Positions 23,993 to 34,726 of a DNA stretch of 64,000 nt are shown here, in pieces. A program made the translations under genes and the position numbers. Origin of the DNA: Rhododendron vialii (lineage: Eukaryota; Streptophyta; Magnoliopsida; Ericales; Ericaceae). The stretch is taken from positions 9,390,501-9,454,500 of the forward strand of contig NC_080559.1 in NCBI RefSeq assembly GCF_030253575.1. The letters are read 5' to 3'. A model generated the notes under the pieces. It did not search any database and was not told the origin of the DNA. It saw only the letters and a program-made list of their open reading frames with translations. Within the stretch, counting starts at the first letter, position 1, and each line of letters begins with the position of its first letter.

Positions 23993-24640
23993 TCTGCTGG
24001 GGCCTAGTATTCCACTGTACTAGATAGTATCAATGAATTCTCTCCACCATTCAATTTCTTTTGTCAAATTGCCTCGTGTTGTTAAGTCAACAAATTTGAG
24101 CTTTCGCACACGTGACTACCCAGTGGCCTGAGGGGTACGATCTCTTTTTGTTCCGAAAACTCATGTGCCGAGGGATTTCTAGCCGTTGAATTGTGTGGAT
24201 TTTTTTTTAAATGTTTAAAACCAATGGCCGGAAATCCCCTCAGCACATAGGCACAAGGATTTTTGGTACAAATGATCTTGCCTCGTGACCTGAATGAGCA
24301 ACAATTTACTCAATGAACTAAAATCATTATTACTCCCTCAGAAAAAAAGAACTAAATCATTACAAATGTACTTTAGTCAATCCTTAATTCGTGAATATCA
24401 TAGCTAACTACTAATAAACAAGAAGAAAATCCACAAAATGGCTAATGTTTGAGCTGTATTGATAAATGCAGAAGTAATTACTATTTTTTCAGATATGTAT
24501 ATTTATAAGTTTATACGTCTAGATACCAAAGTGATGCAAATTCAAATGCATTAAACTCAAAAAACCAGGAGAGGGAGAGAAGAAAGCGTAATTGCTCTCT
24601 ACACAGATGCTCGGATACTGTTCCAACCACAAATGTGTTC

Positions 24641-25165
24641 ACAACTGTTCAACGAGTGAGTTTCACGTGCATCATTGGATACTCGCATGCATCAAACGGT
24701 TTTGAGCACATCTGTGATCATTGCTCAGCTCGAAAAGAAACTTTAACCCGAGGTTAGAGGGAACTTCGTGCGCTTTTCGGCCTTTTGCTTTACTGGATAA
24801 TGGACTTCGTTTTCTTTTTGACAAAAAATCAGAATGATTCCTCGGCATGAACGTGCTGTCAAATTCGTATTCGTTATTCAAATCGTTCTATCACTTTAAA
24901 ACACAACTCCGACCAAGACATCACTCGAATCATTGTGTCTATTGGCCATTTGTTTAGAGCAATATACGCTCATCGCTTTAAAACAGAAACTCTGACTACA
25001 ACCGCGTTCGGAACCATTTGATACATATGGATCCGCATGCATCAAACGGCTCTGCACATAATAGTATCTGGAGTTGTGTGCAAAGACTTTTTGTCTGTTT
25101 ATGTTTGAGTTCAGAAAATTGGCGAGCTTTGAGCTAATCTCAAACAAGGTTCCGAATGATCCAAA
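24641..25165. other. Intergenic, nothing recognised
   Basis: Short minus-strand frames exist at 24672-24881 and 24896-25147. GCATGCATCAAACGG occurs twice (near 24686 and 25034) and CTTTAAAACA twice, so the stretch is itself partly repetitive. No gene is supported. Confidence 0.4.
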
Positions 25166-25945
25166 GGCCCGTTTGGGAGCCTAACTATTTTTGCATTTTG
25201 CACTTTAGTGATTTTGTATTGTGATAAAAATAAATTATGAATATGATAGAGTTTATGAGATTTACGTGCAACGTATATTTTGCAACAATATAGTGTTTGG
25301 GAAGATAATGCTCTAAATAAATTATGAATAGATATTTTGAAAATAATGCTAAAAATATATTATAAATTTGGAAAGATAATCTAAAATGAAAATGTAAAAC
25401 CTCCTCCAGAACTAATTCTCCAATTATGCCTCTAAAGTGTATTTTTCAAAAGAGTGGTGCTAAAATCTGTACCAGCGAGTACAAATGACTTTTTGGACCT
25501 CTTTCGGATCTCAAAAAAATGATCGGAACCGCTCATTTTGTTTAGAATACTTTGTTTAAGATTCTTGTAAAAAATAAGCTTAATCCAATATCGGTAAGGG
25601 CATTTACAATACATCCAACTTTGTTACAGAATTCAGGCCTGAGTTCTAATGCAAAGTTGGATATTTTGTAAACGTTCTTACCGGAACCGGATTGAGTTTA
25701 TTTTTTGCAAAGACCATAAACAAAGTATTTTAAACAAAATGAGCGGCTCCGATCATTTTTTTGTGACCCAAAACATGCCCAAAAAGCCATTTGTACACGC
25801 TGGTACAGATATAAATCTGTACCAGTATCATTTCTGTTTTCAAAATACATTGGGAGAGAATCCATTCTCACAATTGAGATCTCAAACGGAAAAAACTTGG
25901 AAAACGGAAAATCATAGTAATACAAAATCCAGCTCCCAAACAGCC
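25166..25945. mobile_element. Outer transposon with GGCCCGTTTGGGAGC ends
   Basis: The left end is GGCCCGTTTGGGAGC and the right end GCTCCCAAACAGCC, imperfect inverted termini of a type frequent in plant non-autonomous elements. Between them lie AT-rich non-coding sequence and a second foldback at 25435-25851. No target duplication could be seen, so the outer limits are tentative. Confidence 0.45.
25435..25851. mobile_element. Nested foldback MITE
   Basis: Left arm sequences such as AATCTGTACCAGCGAGTACA and ATGATCGGAACCGCTCATTT have their complements on the right (TGTACACGCTGGTACAGAT, AAATGAGCGGCTCCGATCAT). The arms are about 190 bp and the centre, near 25635, pairs around AGTTGGAT. A 157-codon open frame at 25649-26122 runs along one arm and is a by-product. 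The element is inside the one at 25166-25945. Confidence 0.8.
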
Positions 25946-26097
25946 GTTCAGCGTCTTATCGGAATTTTTTTTCAACTTCAATCTATTGGATTTCAACAGA
26001 CTCGTGTATACCGAACAATTAATCTAAGAAATTATGACCAAAAAAGGTTTAAAAAGAATTCAGATAGTGCAGTGCATATCTTCAATATATATATATA

Positions 26098-26474
26098 CGG
26101 AACGGTTCAATGGACACCCTAAAAAAACACCCAAAAAAACACCCATAATCTCATTCTCATAGTTCCCGATCAAATTTTTATGATCCGAACCGTTCAATAT
26201 GTGCAGAATGTGATTTTAAGGGTGCCCGCGAGAAATTAGCAAAAAAAATGACCGGGAAAGGTTTGATTTAAGCAGTTTTTATTTGAACCGTTCAATAAAA
26301 AACCGTTCGAAACTGTTCGGATCAAGCCCTTCCCGGTCATTTTTTTTGCTGATTTTTCACGGGTACCCTTAAAATCACGTTTTGATTACATTGAGCGGCT
26401 CGGATCATCAAAATTTGATCGGGAGCTATGGGGTGTTTTTTTAGGTGTTTTTTTAGGTGTCCCCGGAACCGCCC

Positions 26475-26476
<2 letters not shown>
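26098..26476. mobile_element. Foldback MITE inserted in an AT microsatellite
   Basis: The termini are CGGAACGGTTCAATGGACAC and the complement of CGGGGCGGTTCCGGGGACAC, each followed by CCTAAAAAAACACC twice. The arms pair inward to about 180 bp (AAAAAAAATGACCGGGAA against TTCCCGGTCATTTTTTTT). (AT)n flanks both sides: 26084-26097 and 26477-26540. This implies insertion into TA repeats. Confidence 0.85.

Positions 26477-26540
<64 letters not shown>
26477..26540. repeat. (AT)n microsatellite
   Basis: 64 bp of pure AT alternation directly follow the MITE end. Its shorter other half lies at 26084-26097. Confidence 0.95.
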
Positions 26541-26544
<4 letters not shown>

Positions 26545-27026
26545 TAATCTCTATTCTCTCTACATCACGAGCTGATCTCAAATAATAAGCTTTCTAAACA
26601 ATCCAAACTCAACAATTACGTATGAACAGTACACGTTCATCATTTATTTGAATGTCAAAAATTAATCATGAAAAATTCAACTAATCATTTAGTAGTAATA
26701 AACATCTCACACGACTTAGCCAAAAAAAAAAATATATATTCTCTATATTATCAATGAGCAAGACAAGCATGACCCGTTCTGCCAAGGAAAATAAGTTCTA
26801 CTTATTTTTTAGAATAAAAGTGATGTATTGTGAGGATGAGATGTATCGTAAAGCGGAAAATAAGTACTTGAAAAATAAGAATCGTATCGGAACGGGTCCT
26901 AAAACCCAAATACAATGAAATCTACTTACCAGTTACTACTACTTAAAAGGAAGCACAAAACAAAACAAGACTAGAAATTGTTATTGAAATTTCTAACACC
27001 TGTTCTCTATCCTCAATCCACTCGAA

Positions 27027-27398
27027 TTAATTAGCTCTCACTCTTCTTCCCTCTTCGACCAAAGCCGCTCGGGCCGACATTATATTGCTCATCCTCAACG
27101 AGGCATCAAACACGGTGCAATCAATCCAGTCCTTGAGCAGCTCCTCCTGGCCCCACATTTCCGGTATCCAAACCCGACCCGCCACCTCCACCCGGTGCTT
27201 CTTCAGCCTCTCCCTTGCAGTCTCACTTGCTGTGCTTGCTTGGGCCCGGACCCGACCCTGGACCGGGGTTTGCGACCCGGCTTGATCGTCCTCTGATTCG
27301 TTGGCTTGTTTCTTGACCTGGGTTTCTGTCATTTGCTCTTCACTTGAGATATTGGTTTCCTTTGGCTCTGTTGGGGTCGAAACAATTTGGGTTTTCAT
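27027..27398 (-). CDS. BIC1: BIC-type blue-light inhibitor of cryptochromes
   Basis: This single exon of 123 codons has its ATG at 27398. The N-terminal 55 residues are polar and low-complexity. The C-terminal half holds the conserved block of plant BIC proteins: [20 protein letters not shown], then [20 protein letters not shown], then [17 protein letters not shown]1 and BIC2 are small nuclear proteins that bind photoexcited CRY2 and block its dimerisation, damping blue-light signalling. Length fits the family (about 100-140 residues). The leader just upstream carries a (CT)n run at 27431-27449. Whether it is BIC1 or BIC2 is not settled by sequence. The symbol is chosen because BIC1 neighbours FTSZ2-2 in Arabidopsis, as here. 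The stop is at 27027-27029. Confidence 0.85.
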   Translation of the reverse strand: MKTQIVSTPTEPKETNISSEEQMTETQVKKQANESEDDQAGSQTPVQGRVRAQASTASETARERLKKHRVEVAGRVWIPEMWGQEELLKDWIDCTVFDASLRMSNIMSARAALVEEGRRVRAN

Positions 27399-28974
27399 TG
27401 GCGAAGATGAGTGTCTCTCTATTTTTTCCCCTCTCTCTCTCTCTCTCTAGATTTCGATTTTCCTTGAATTTTCGTTATGAGATTCTGCGAAGCTATATCT
27501 GTGGGCCTTGGGGAAGAGAAGGGAAAGAAATGAGTGGGGGGGTTCGTTTACACGTCACCCGTTCAATTGTGTTCTTTTGTATGGTGATTGACAAGGGTAC
27601 GTGTCCTTGTTTGGGATGGGATTCCTCATTGTGTGGTTCAGTTCTACTTTCCTTTTAACGTACATTTCAACTTCAATGTACTAACCAAACGGGCTTTGGC
27701 CAAGTTGGCCACAATTGTAGGGTAGGTAGATCATGAGTTCGGTTTGAGAGTGCAATGTCTAACAAAATCTAGTAACGCAATTCGACTAGATCATGAGTTC
27801 GGTTCGGTTTGGAATCGTTCGGATGTATGTGTGTATTTTTGTGCATTGGACAATTCAGAAACACGGGTCTATGTGTTCGAATTTGTGTTCCAAAATTGTG
27901 GTATTTCTAATGGCGTTCGATGTCTAGTCCAATTAATACGTGTACAGAAAAATACTGCTGCGTTTTTGTTAATTGATCAACTAATAGGAAAAGGAAAAGG
28001 AAAAGGAAAACAACTGATATGCTAATGAAAAATATTTTGAAGCGAATCAATATGATTGCTGGAAGCAAGCAAAGACAACGAATGACCGTTGAGATTTTAA
28101 TTTGTTTCGTGATGTATTTGGAGTCAACTTATACATGTAGAGTTTGCAACTAATGCAAAAACAATCACATTTGCTTTGCAGGAGATGGGTCTGATATGAC
28201 CAGGCTTTTTGGTGACAACAAAAAAGTCTAGGAACACAATTCTTTGCATCCGAAGCCGCTAAATATACGTGTCCATTAAATGATTCCAGAAAGAGTTACA
28301 ATATATTCGACGTTGTGTTTTAAAATTGTTTCTGTAGAATTGAAAGAAGGTACATTCGACTATTAAAAAGGGGGCGACAAAGGAGTTAATTCTTCTTGGG
28401 AAGATTCTGAAGTGGGTGTCGTTTTGAAGACTTTTTGAGTAATTATTGATTATTCCGTGGTTTTGGAGCACTGTCGGGTGGTGCTACAGTACCATTATTC
28501 ATCACATATTTTCATAGATTCCAAACACTTACGTTCCATTTGCTGATGGGATATGGAAGGCGGATAAATTATCCGCCGAATATAAAATCATGGATCCACG
28601 TATATCTGGTGTTTGGTAGGTGAAATATTAGCTGGATTAATTAACCGGGTGGATTGTAAGGGGGAGGAGCCGGATAGAACAATCCCAAACCTCCCCGGCT
28701 AACTTTTTACCCAATTGTCCTCTCCTCTCTTCAACTCCTTAAACAAAAAACAAACAAAAATTCCACCCATATCATTTCCGAATGGGAGATGGGAGATGCT
28801 GCCAAGCGTCACCCAGAAATAAAAGAGGGAGATGTGGAGGATCAAGACAGGGGTGGACGATCTCGGCGTCTTCTGGTAAATTATTATCCAAATGTGGGAG
28901 AAGAAAGTATTGTATGTCCTCCTTCTAACGGTTTTCTTTTTTCCATAATTTATTATTTTTCCTTACGCAGAAAA
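27399..28974. other. Upstream of BIC gene, no further gene seen
   Basis: The first 300 bases are probably promoter and leader. A (GGAAAA)n-like run lies at 27988-28010. Around 28365-28435 is a GGGGGCGAC...TTTTGAAGACTTTT segment repeated near 30115-30168. A short ATG frame at 28789-29001 ends in the MITE that follows and matches no family I know. Confidence 0.4.
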
Positions 28975-29499
28975 GGGCAAATTATAGTTACCCCCCTCTA
29001 ACTAACCCTCGCGTACACTTACCCCCTCTAACTTTTTTTTTGGCACTTAATCCCCTCAAACTAACTGAAATTCAAACAGTCATAACTTCAAACGGTCATA
29101 ACTTCTTCGTCCAAAATTGAAAATATGCAAATTATATATCGATTTCGAGGTCTTGAAGTCAGCTTTCTAATGGCACAAAAATCACATCACGATTCAAAGC
29201 ACACAGAAAGTTATGATCAAAACAGTCTTTCTGTTTACCAGCCCTTACTCTTTTGATCATAACTTTCTGTGTGCTTTGAATCGTGATGTGATTTTGGTGT
29301 CATTAGAAAGCTGACTTCAAGACCTCGAAATCGATATATAATTTGCATATTTTCGATTTTGGACGAAGAAGTTATGACCGTTTGAAGTTATGACCGTTTG
29401 AATTTCAGTAAGTTTGAAGGGGTTGAGAGCCAAAAAAAAAAGTTAGAGGGGGGTAAGTGTACGCGAGGGTTAGTTAGAGGGGGTAACTATAATTTGCCC
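28975..29499. mobile_element. Mutator-like MITE, nearly perfect 525-bp hairpin
   Basis: It begins GGGCAAATTATAGTTACCCC and ends with the complement. Pairing runs almost without interruption to a short loop near 29230. It is flanked by CGCAGAAAA and AGCAGAAAA, an 8-of-9 match to a 9-bp Mutator-type target duplication. It is non-coding. The high arm identity points to recent origin. Confidence 0.9.
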
Positions 29500-30768
29500 A
29501 GCAGAAAATCTAGTTTGGGCCTTAAACCATTTATATAATTTAATGAGGGCAAGTTCGTAAAACACCACTTCTGTTCATTATCTACCTAATCATATCCATG
29601 CATATCAACTACGAAACAAACCAAGCATATACATATCTCCATTCTATATAATACCAAAATAAATGATGTATAACTAATCTCCTCTTGTATCAATAATATC
29701 TATCTTTATATTGTATCTGCCCATATATAATATCCACTAAAACATATTCCGTTGGCAAAAGACCCGTTAGTATTGGGTTGACAGAAATGTGTGGTGGTCT
29801 AGTGGATCACCATGTTGCGGTGGCCCAAGACTACCAAATAATTTTCAGACTGTTGTCTTGATATTCTAGCTTTTGGCCAATGAGGGTTGAGATTTTTATA
29901 GGGGAATTGTAGTACTAGTTAGGCCTATTAAAAGAAGGTACATCATATTCTTTTCCTAATTTCTAGTTCATATCCCCTTCTATATAAGGGTGATAAACAC
30001 CGAACATAAGTAGTTCATATATACTATTCGGGAGATATCATATTCATTTTCTACATCCCATCGACAAATGGCCGTTAAGAGAGAGAAGAGAAAGTAGATG
30101 TGTTGACCTAAAAAGGGGGGCGACTTCTTCTCGAAAAGATTGTGAGGAGGGAGCGGTTTTGAAGACTTTTGTCTTGATATTCTAGGTTTTGGCCAATGAG
30201 GGTTGATATTTTTTGAGGGGAAGAATATTACTAACTAGGACCATCAAATTCTTTTTTCATATGTTTTAGTCAGTTGACTCACACCTCGAGTAATCCTGGG
30301 GAACCAACCTTGTCGCCTACTTGCAGGGTCCGACGTCAAATTATGTACCTAATTTCCAGTTAAGATACATTTTCTAACTGTTTTTAATGGGTGAAATTAC
30401 AAAAGTAGTATCTTCTAGTGTAGTAAAGGAATAGTGCAAGCAAAAAAAGTTTAAGCAGAAGAATATTTTCGTAACTTCATTAAATTACCCAAAATAGAAG
30501 TGTATTTAGGCAGGGAAAAAATTAGCTGATTTTGAAATTTTCAACATCATGAGAAATAATAGGACGTAATTATACATATATTGCGTATGTAAAAGTCCAA
30601 TGAACATGAATGTGAGATTGAGACTTGTTTGGACGAGGAGATATTTATTTTGATGCCAAAACTCAACTACCAACGTTTCATTTGTGTTGTTGTCAAGGTT
30701 GCAACTTGATTAAAAATCTCAACCCCTCCCATTCAATTTTGTTTTAATTCATTTTTTTCCTGGCCAAA

Positions 30769-30769
<1 letters not shown>
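29500..30769. other. Intergenic repeats, no gene seen
   Basis: A segment at about 29850-29900 (TTGTCTTGATATTCTAG, TTTTGGCCAATGAGGGTTGA) recurs at about 30170-30220, so there is a local direct duplication. A SINE-like 3' piece lies at 30278-30345. No coding region is supported. Confidence 0.45.
30278..30345 (-). mobile_element. SINE 3'-domain fragment
   Basis: CACACCTCGAGTAATCCTGG followed by GGAACCAACCTTG matches the reverse complement of the conserved 3' domain seen in the SINE-like pieces at 13537 and 39173. Only this part is present. Confidence 0.4.

Positions 30770-30838
<69 letters not shown>
30770..30838. repeat. (CT)n microsatellite
   Basis: About 34 uninterrupted CT units lie between the BIC and FtsZ2 genes. 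Confidence 0.95.
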
Positions 30839-30840
<2 letters not shown>

Positions 30841-31791
30841 AGATATTGATATGCATATCTGCTATTCCTTTTTACTCCAAATGAGAGTGTTTCCAATCAT
30901 TCCAACGATAAACAGCTGAATCATGCAACAGATTTCAACTGCTCGTCGTTGGAACTCTTCACTAGTATTCTAGTAGTATTCATACAATAACAGTAGATCG
31001 GAACAAAAACACAGACAAATGTGCACCAATCCAAACATAGATGCGTGACATGCGTCCAGAATCGTCCCATACACGTGGATCCCATACAGTAAATGGGGCA
31101 TATCCGATAATTCTAAATACATCTATGTCGACGTCTTTGCACATCCAGCTGCGACGACTGAGCGTAGCAATTTTTATTGTCATTTTGCTTCCAATGCAGG
31201 TGTCAAATGCTTAGCTAAATTGCAAGAAGCTAATATGCTCAGTAACAGCAGCTAGCACCTTTTTCTTCTCACTTGTACTTTTATACTGTTTCATTTGGCT
31301 ATTTATTTCGTACATAGTGGTACATTTTATTCTTAACATATACTCAGTTGCCATGATGTACACATTAGATCCCAAAAAAAGATGAAATGAAAAATGAAAT
31401 TCAAGCAGAAGATCTGATTTGCAGCGTTCGAGAATCCAGTATATATAAAAGAATACGTGAATTTCTCTTCCTTTTTTCATAACCGGGATTTGGGACAGCT
31501 TAAGCGCACCGGGAATATAAACCAGTCGGAATAATAAAGAGAAATAAAAAAGAATGACCCTCTAGTTTATTGAAACTCAGCAGGCCATTATTTCCATGAT
31601 TCTTCCTCCAGCAAACAAGGCAAAAACACATCTACACATATTTATACTCTCTGAAAGATTAAAAAAAAAAATTTTATCGCATAATGTCAATCTCATACTT
31701 ACCAAAGAATGCCTGAATGGCCTAAAAAGCAAAGTCGACGGGACAAGATTCGAAATGGTATATGCTACGAGAGGTAAAGAATAAAGCCAAT

Positions 31792-34659
31792 TCAAGCTCT
31801 TGGATAGCGAGAGCGGCCTTTCTTCCTCAGGAACTCTGGAATCTCCACTGACCCACTTTCATAGAAAGAGGAAGGCCGTCGATCAGTTCCAAGAGTGACA
31901 TCTCCCTGTCCTAGCTGTGTTGCCTGCATTTTGATAGCTGGTAAGACTTCTGTTCTTTTCTTCTTCTTCTTTTGGGTGCTTGGTAGACTTTTGTTCAGCT
32001 CAAGTATGAATGGGTTGTGCGCATAAAGTTTTTCTTTGTTTTTTTGACAAACAAATGCTACTGAGGAGAAGAGGAGGGAGTGGGTTACAAAATAATACCT
32101 GGAGGGTTCTCCCATCACTTTCTTCTTGGCGTTTGAATCCGGTAGCAATTAGTGTAATACTGATCTGAGAAAAGCCAAGGCAAAGTTACCATATGTATTT
32201 TAAAAAGGACATCCCTGCCAAAGAGACTGGTAGTCTAAGAGGACCGATACCTGGGAAGAAGATTTTTGTACCGGAATTTTATTTGTGATGTCGTAAATCT
32301 TTAGCAAAACGATCTCGATAAACTGTTATATTTTGAGATTTCTTTTCTCACAGGTTTATGTTTCAGATTCCTGCTTCCAGTTTTCATTTCTTGTTAGGGT
32401 TTTAAGCCTCTGTCCATGTATTATCCAGAATCGATTAATGGACTTGAGTTGATAAGGTTGTGTCTTAGTGATTATAGTGTGTTTCTTTTCTCCCTCTTCT
32501 CCCACATCTTTCTGTGTCAAGATGGTTTTTGCTTGAAATGTGAAATAAGTCTCCTAGAGGTGGACATACAAACCCACTTTGGTTCCGCCAACGGCCTTCT
32601 GTATTTTGGATTTATCATGTAATGAAGCGTATGATTACATAACAAGTACGTGACATAGCAGTTGTCCACGTAAAGATGGCTAGCACTTCTTGCCCGACAA
32701 GGACAGACGCGGAATTTCAATCTTAGGGGATAGGAAAGATGTGCATTCAAATATGGTCTGACCAAAAGTTGAACTAGGGCCGTTGAACCTACATACTTCT
32801 AAATTTGTTTTTAACCAACCCTGCACTAATACAACAGGATTACTTTTGAAACTTTGGGTGGGCGATTGCCCCTCCCTCATCCCCGACCATGCTTTGAAAA
32901 CGGTAACTTACCTGACCGCTGAGATTCGGATCTATCACTGCTCCAAATATTAAGTTGGCACTAGGATCAACAAGGTCATTGATAATTTCCGCAGCAGCAT
33001 TTACCTGTAATAACACTCCCGTATTAAAAACATGTGACATCAAAAGCCCGATAACTTATTAAACAGAATGACCATAACCACTTCACAAATGTAGCACTGT
33101 TTACGGGTGCGTAAAGCAATTATTCAAATTATTTGGAATGTCAATCTGGTAATTGCATTTTGGGAGCTTCAGCCGTAGATCCACGCGTATGATAATATTG
33201 CAGCGGTTCGTCCATCCAATAACATTTTAACGCGCGCAATCCAAAAACACCAAAACTCTCAAAAATACCCCTTGCATACCGTATGCCATACGCCACCTAT
33301 TTCCCACTCAGAAATTTCTCTGTAAAAGCTATCACAGAAATCACTCCCATGGTCCCACCTGTAAAAGCTTTGTCTCCTTTCCCAGTTTGTGTGGGGGACT
33401 TCGCCAAAAATTCATCATATTTTATTTTTTGAGCTCCAGGACATGCGTCGACAACTGTGTTGCATGATTACTAATAAAATCTTTCTGCAAAACAAGTGAA
33501 AATTCACTAATAACTAAAAGTTAGTGAAAGTGCCTAATAAAACCCTAAGATACCCTATGAAAGTGCCTAAAACCATGGGGTACCCTATGAAAATGCTTAA
33601 ATCACTAAAACCCAGCTACTCTATAAAAGTGCCTAAAACCATGGGGTACCCTATGAAAGTGCCTAAAATCATGGGGTACCCCATGAAAATGCCTAAACCA
33701 CTAAAATCCTATAATTAAAAAGTGCACCCTAAAACCCTATAAAAGTGCCTAAACCCTAGGGTACCCTATCATTAAAAAAAAGAATTTGGGGTAGAGTTTT
33801 ATGAAAATAAAAAGTGTTGAGGGTGACAAGTCATTATAGTGGAAGAGTGAGACAGACGAGTGTTTCTTCTTCAGTAGGTAGATACTATCACAGGACAGAA
33901 GGAGAGAGAGGGCCATGCGATTCGAGGGAGAAAAAGAGAGACGCGCGCATGGTCAAATATTCCAGGGCATTTTTGTCAATTACAGGACCTGACATGCTAG
34001 GACTTTTAAAGCAACGGATTCCGGGCCTCAAAAAAATCTAGCCCGGATTAAATACCCCAATATCCCACTCCTTTTGGACTCTAGCCCAATTTACTGTTGC
34101 ATTTACATCAAGTAAAAGTCCAACTGTCACTCCATAACGAGTGGATAAAGATACAAAACTACACAAATGTATTGGACATCTCTACAGCTGGTACCCTATG
34201 ACAACCTTTCCTCACCAATAATATCAGCTATTTAGGTACAAAGTAAAAGTCAACGCGTGAGCACAAAGATTGACAAATACATATGAGTGAACAAATTGTA
34301 AATGCCAATATTGCCATCAGAACAAGGTTGAGCATAAGAATTTCTCAATGTTCTGTTCATGTGGGAACTAAGAACACTGACAAACCCCTCAAGGTATGCA
34401 ACGCAAGTTGCAGAAATGGGTGGAACTTTTCCGAAATAACCTAATTTTTATCTCTACAACGATAATTAGAGTTCATACTTCACATAGGCTTCAGTACATT
34501 TATAAGCATAGTATATTTGCATTGCAGGTATCATAGAGACTTTTAGAAGTTGGCTCAAAGGGTTATACTAAGATATTCAGAAGATGCATTTATTCTCAGA
34601 GAAAATATGAGGTGAGCAGGAATGCACAGACGTTAATTACACCAGATCAACAACATGAT

Positions 34660-34726
<67 letters not shown>

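Larger units (their letters stand above)
22550..24640. repeat. Direct repeats bracketing the CIA1-derived block
   Basis: About 90 bp at 22550-22640 and 24541-24640 share CAAATGYATTAAACTCAAAAAA, CAGG-GAGGGA, AGATG-CGGA-AC-GTT and ACAA-TGTGT-CAACTGT in the same order and orientation, with substitutions and small gaps. They flank the whole CIA1-derived segment. They could be remnants of LTRs or of the duplication breakpoints. Confidence 0.5.

Noticed and set aside
25649-26122. 157-codon open frame
   Set aside because: It runs along the arm of a foldback element and shows no protein family resemblance.
28789-29001. Short ATG frame as a gene or first exon
   Set aside because: It ends inside a MITE, shows no recognisable family, and the GTAAAT after CTTCTG is a weak donor without a partner exon.
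33524-33718. Repetitive [10 protein letters not shown] open frame as a novel repeat protein
   Set aside because: It is a by-product of a 30-bp minisatellite inside an FtsZ2 intron on the opposite strand.
33524-33775. CRISPR-like array
   Set aside because: The units are contiguous, without spacers, degenerate, and lie in a plant intron.
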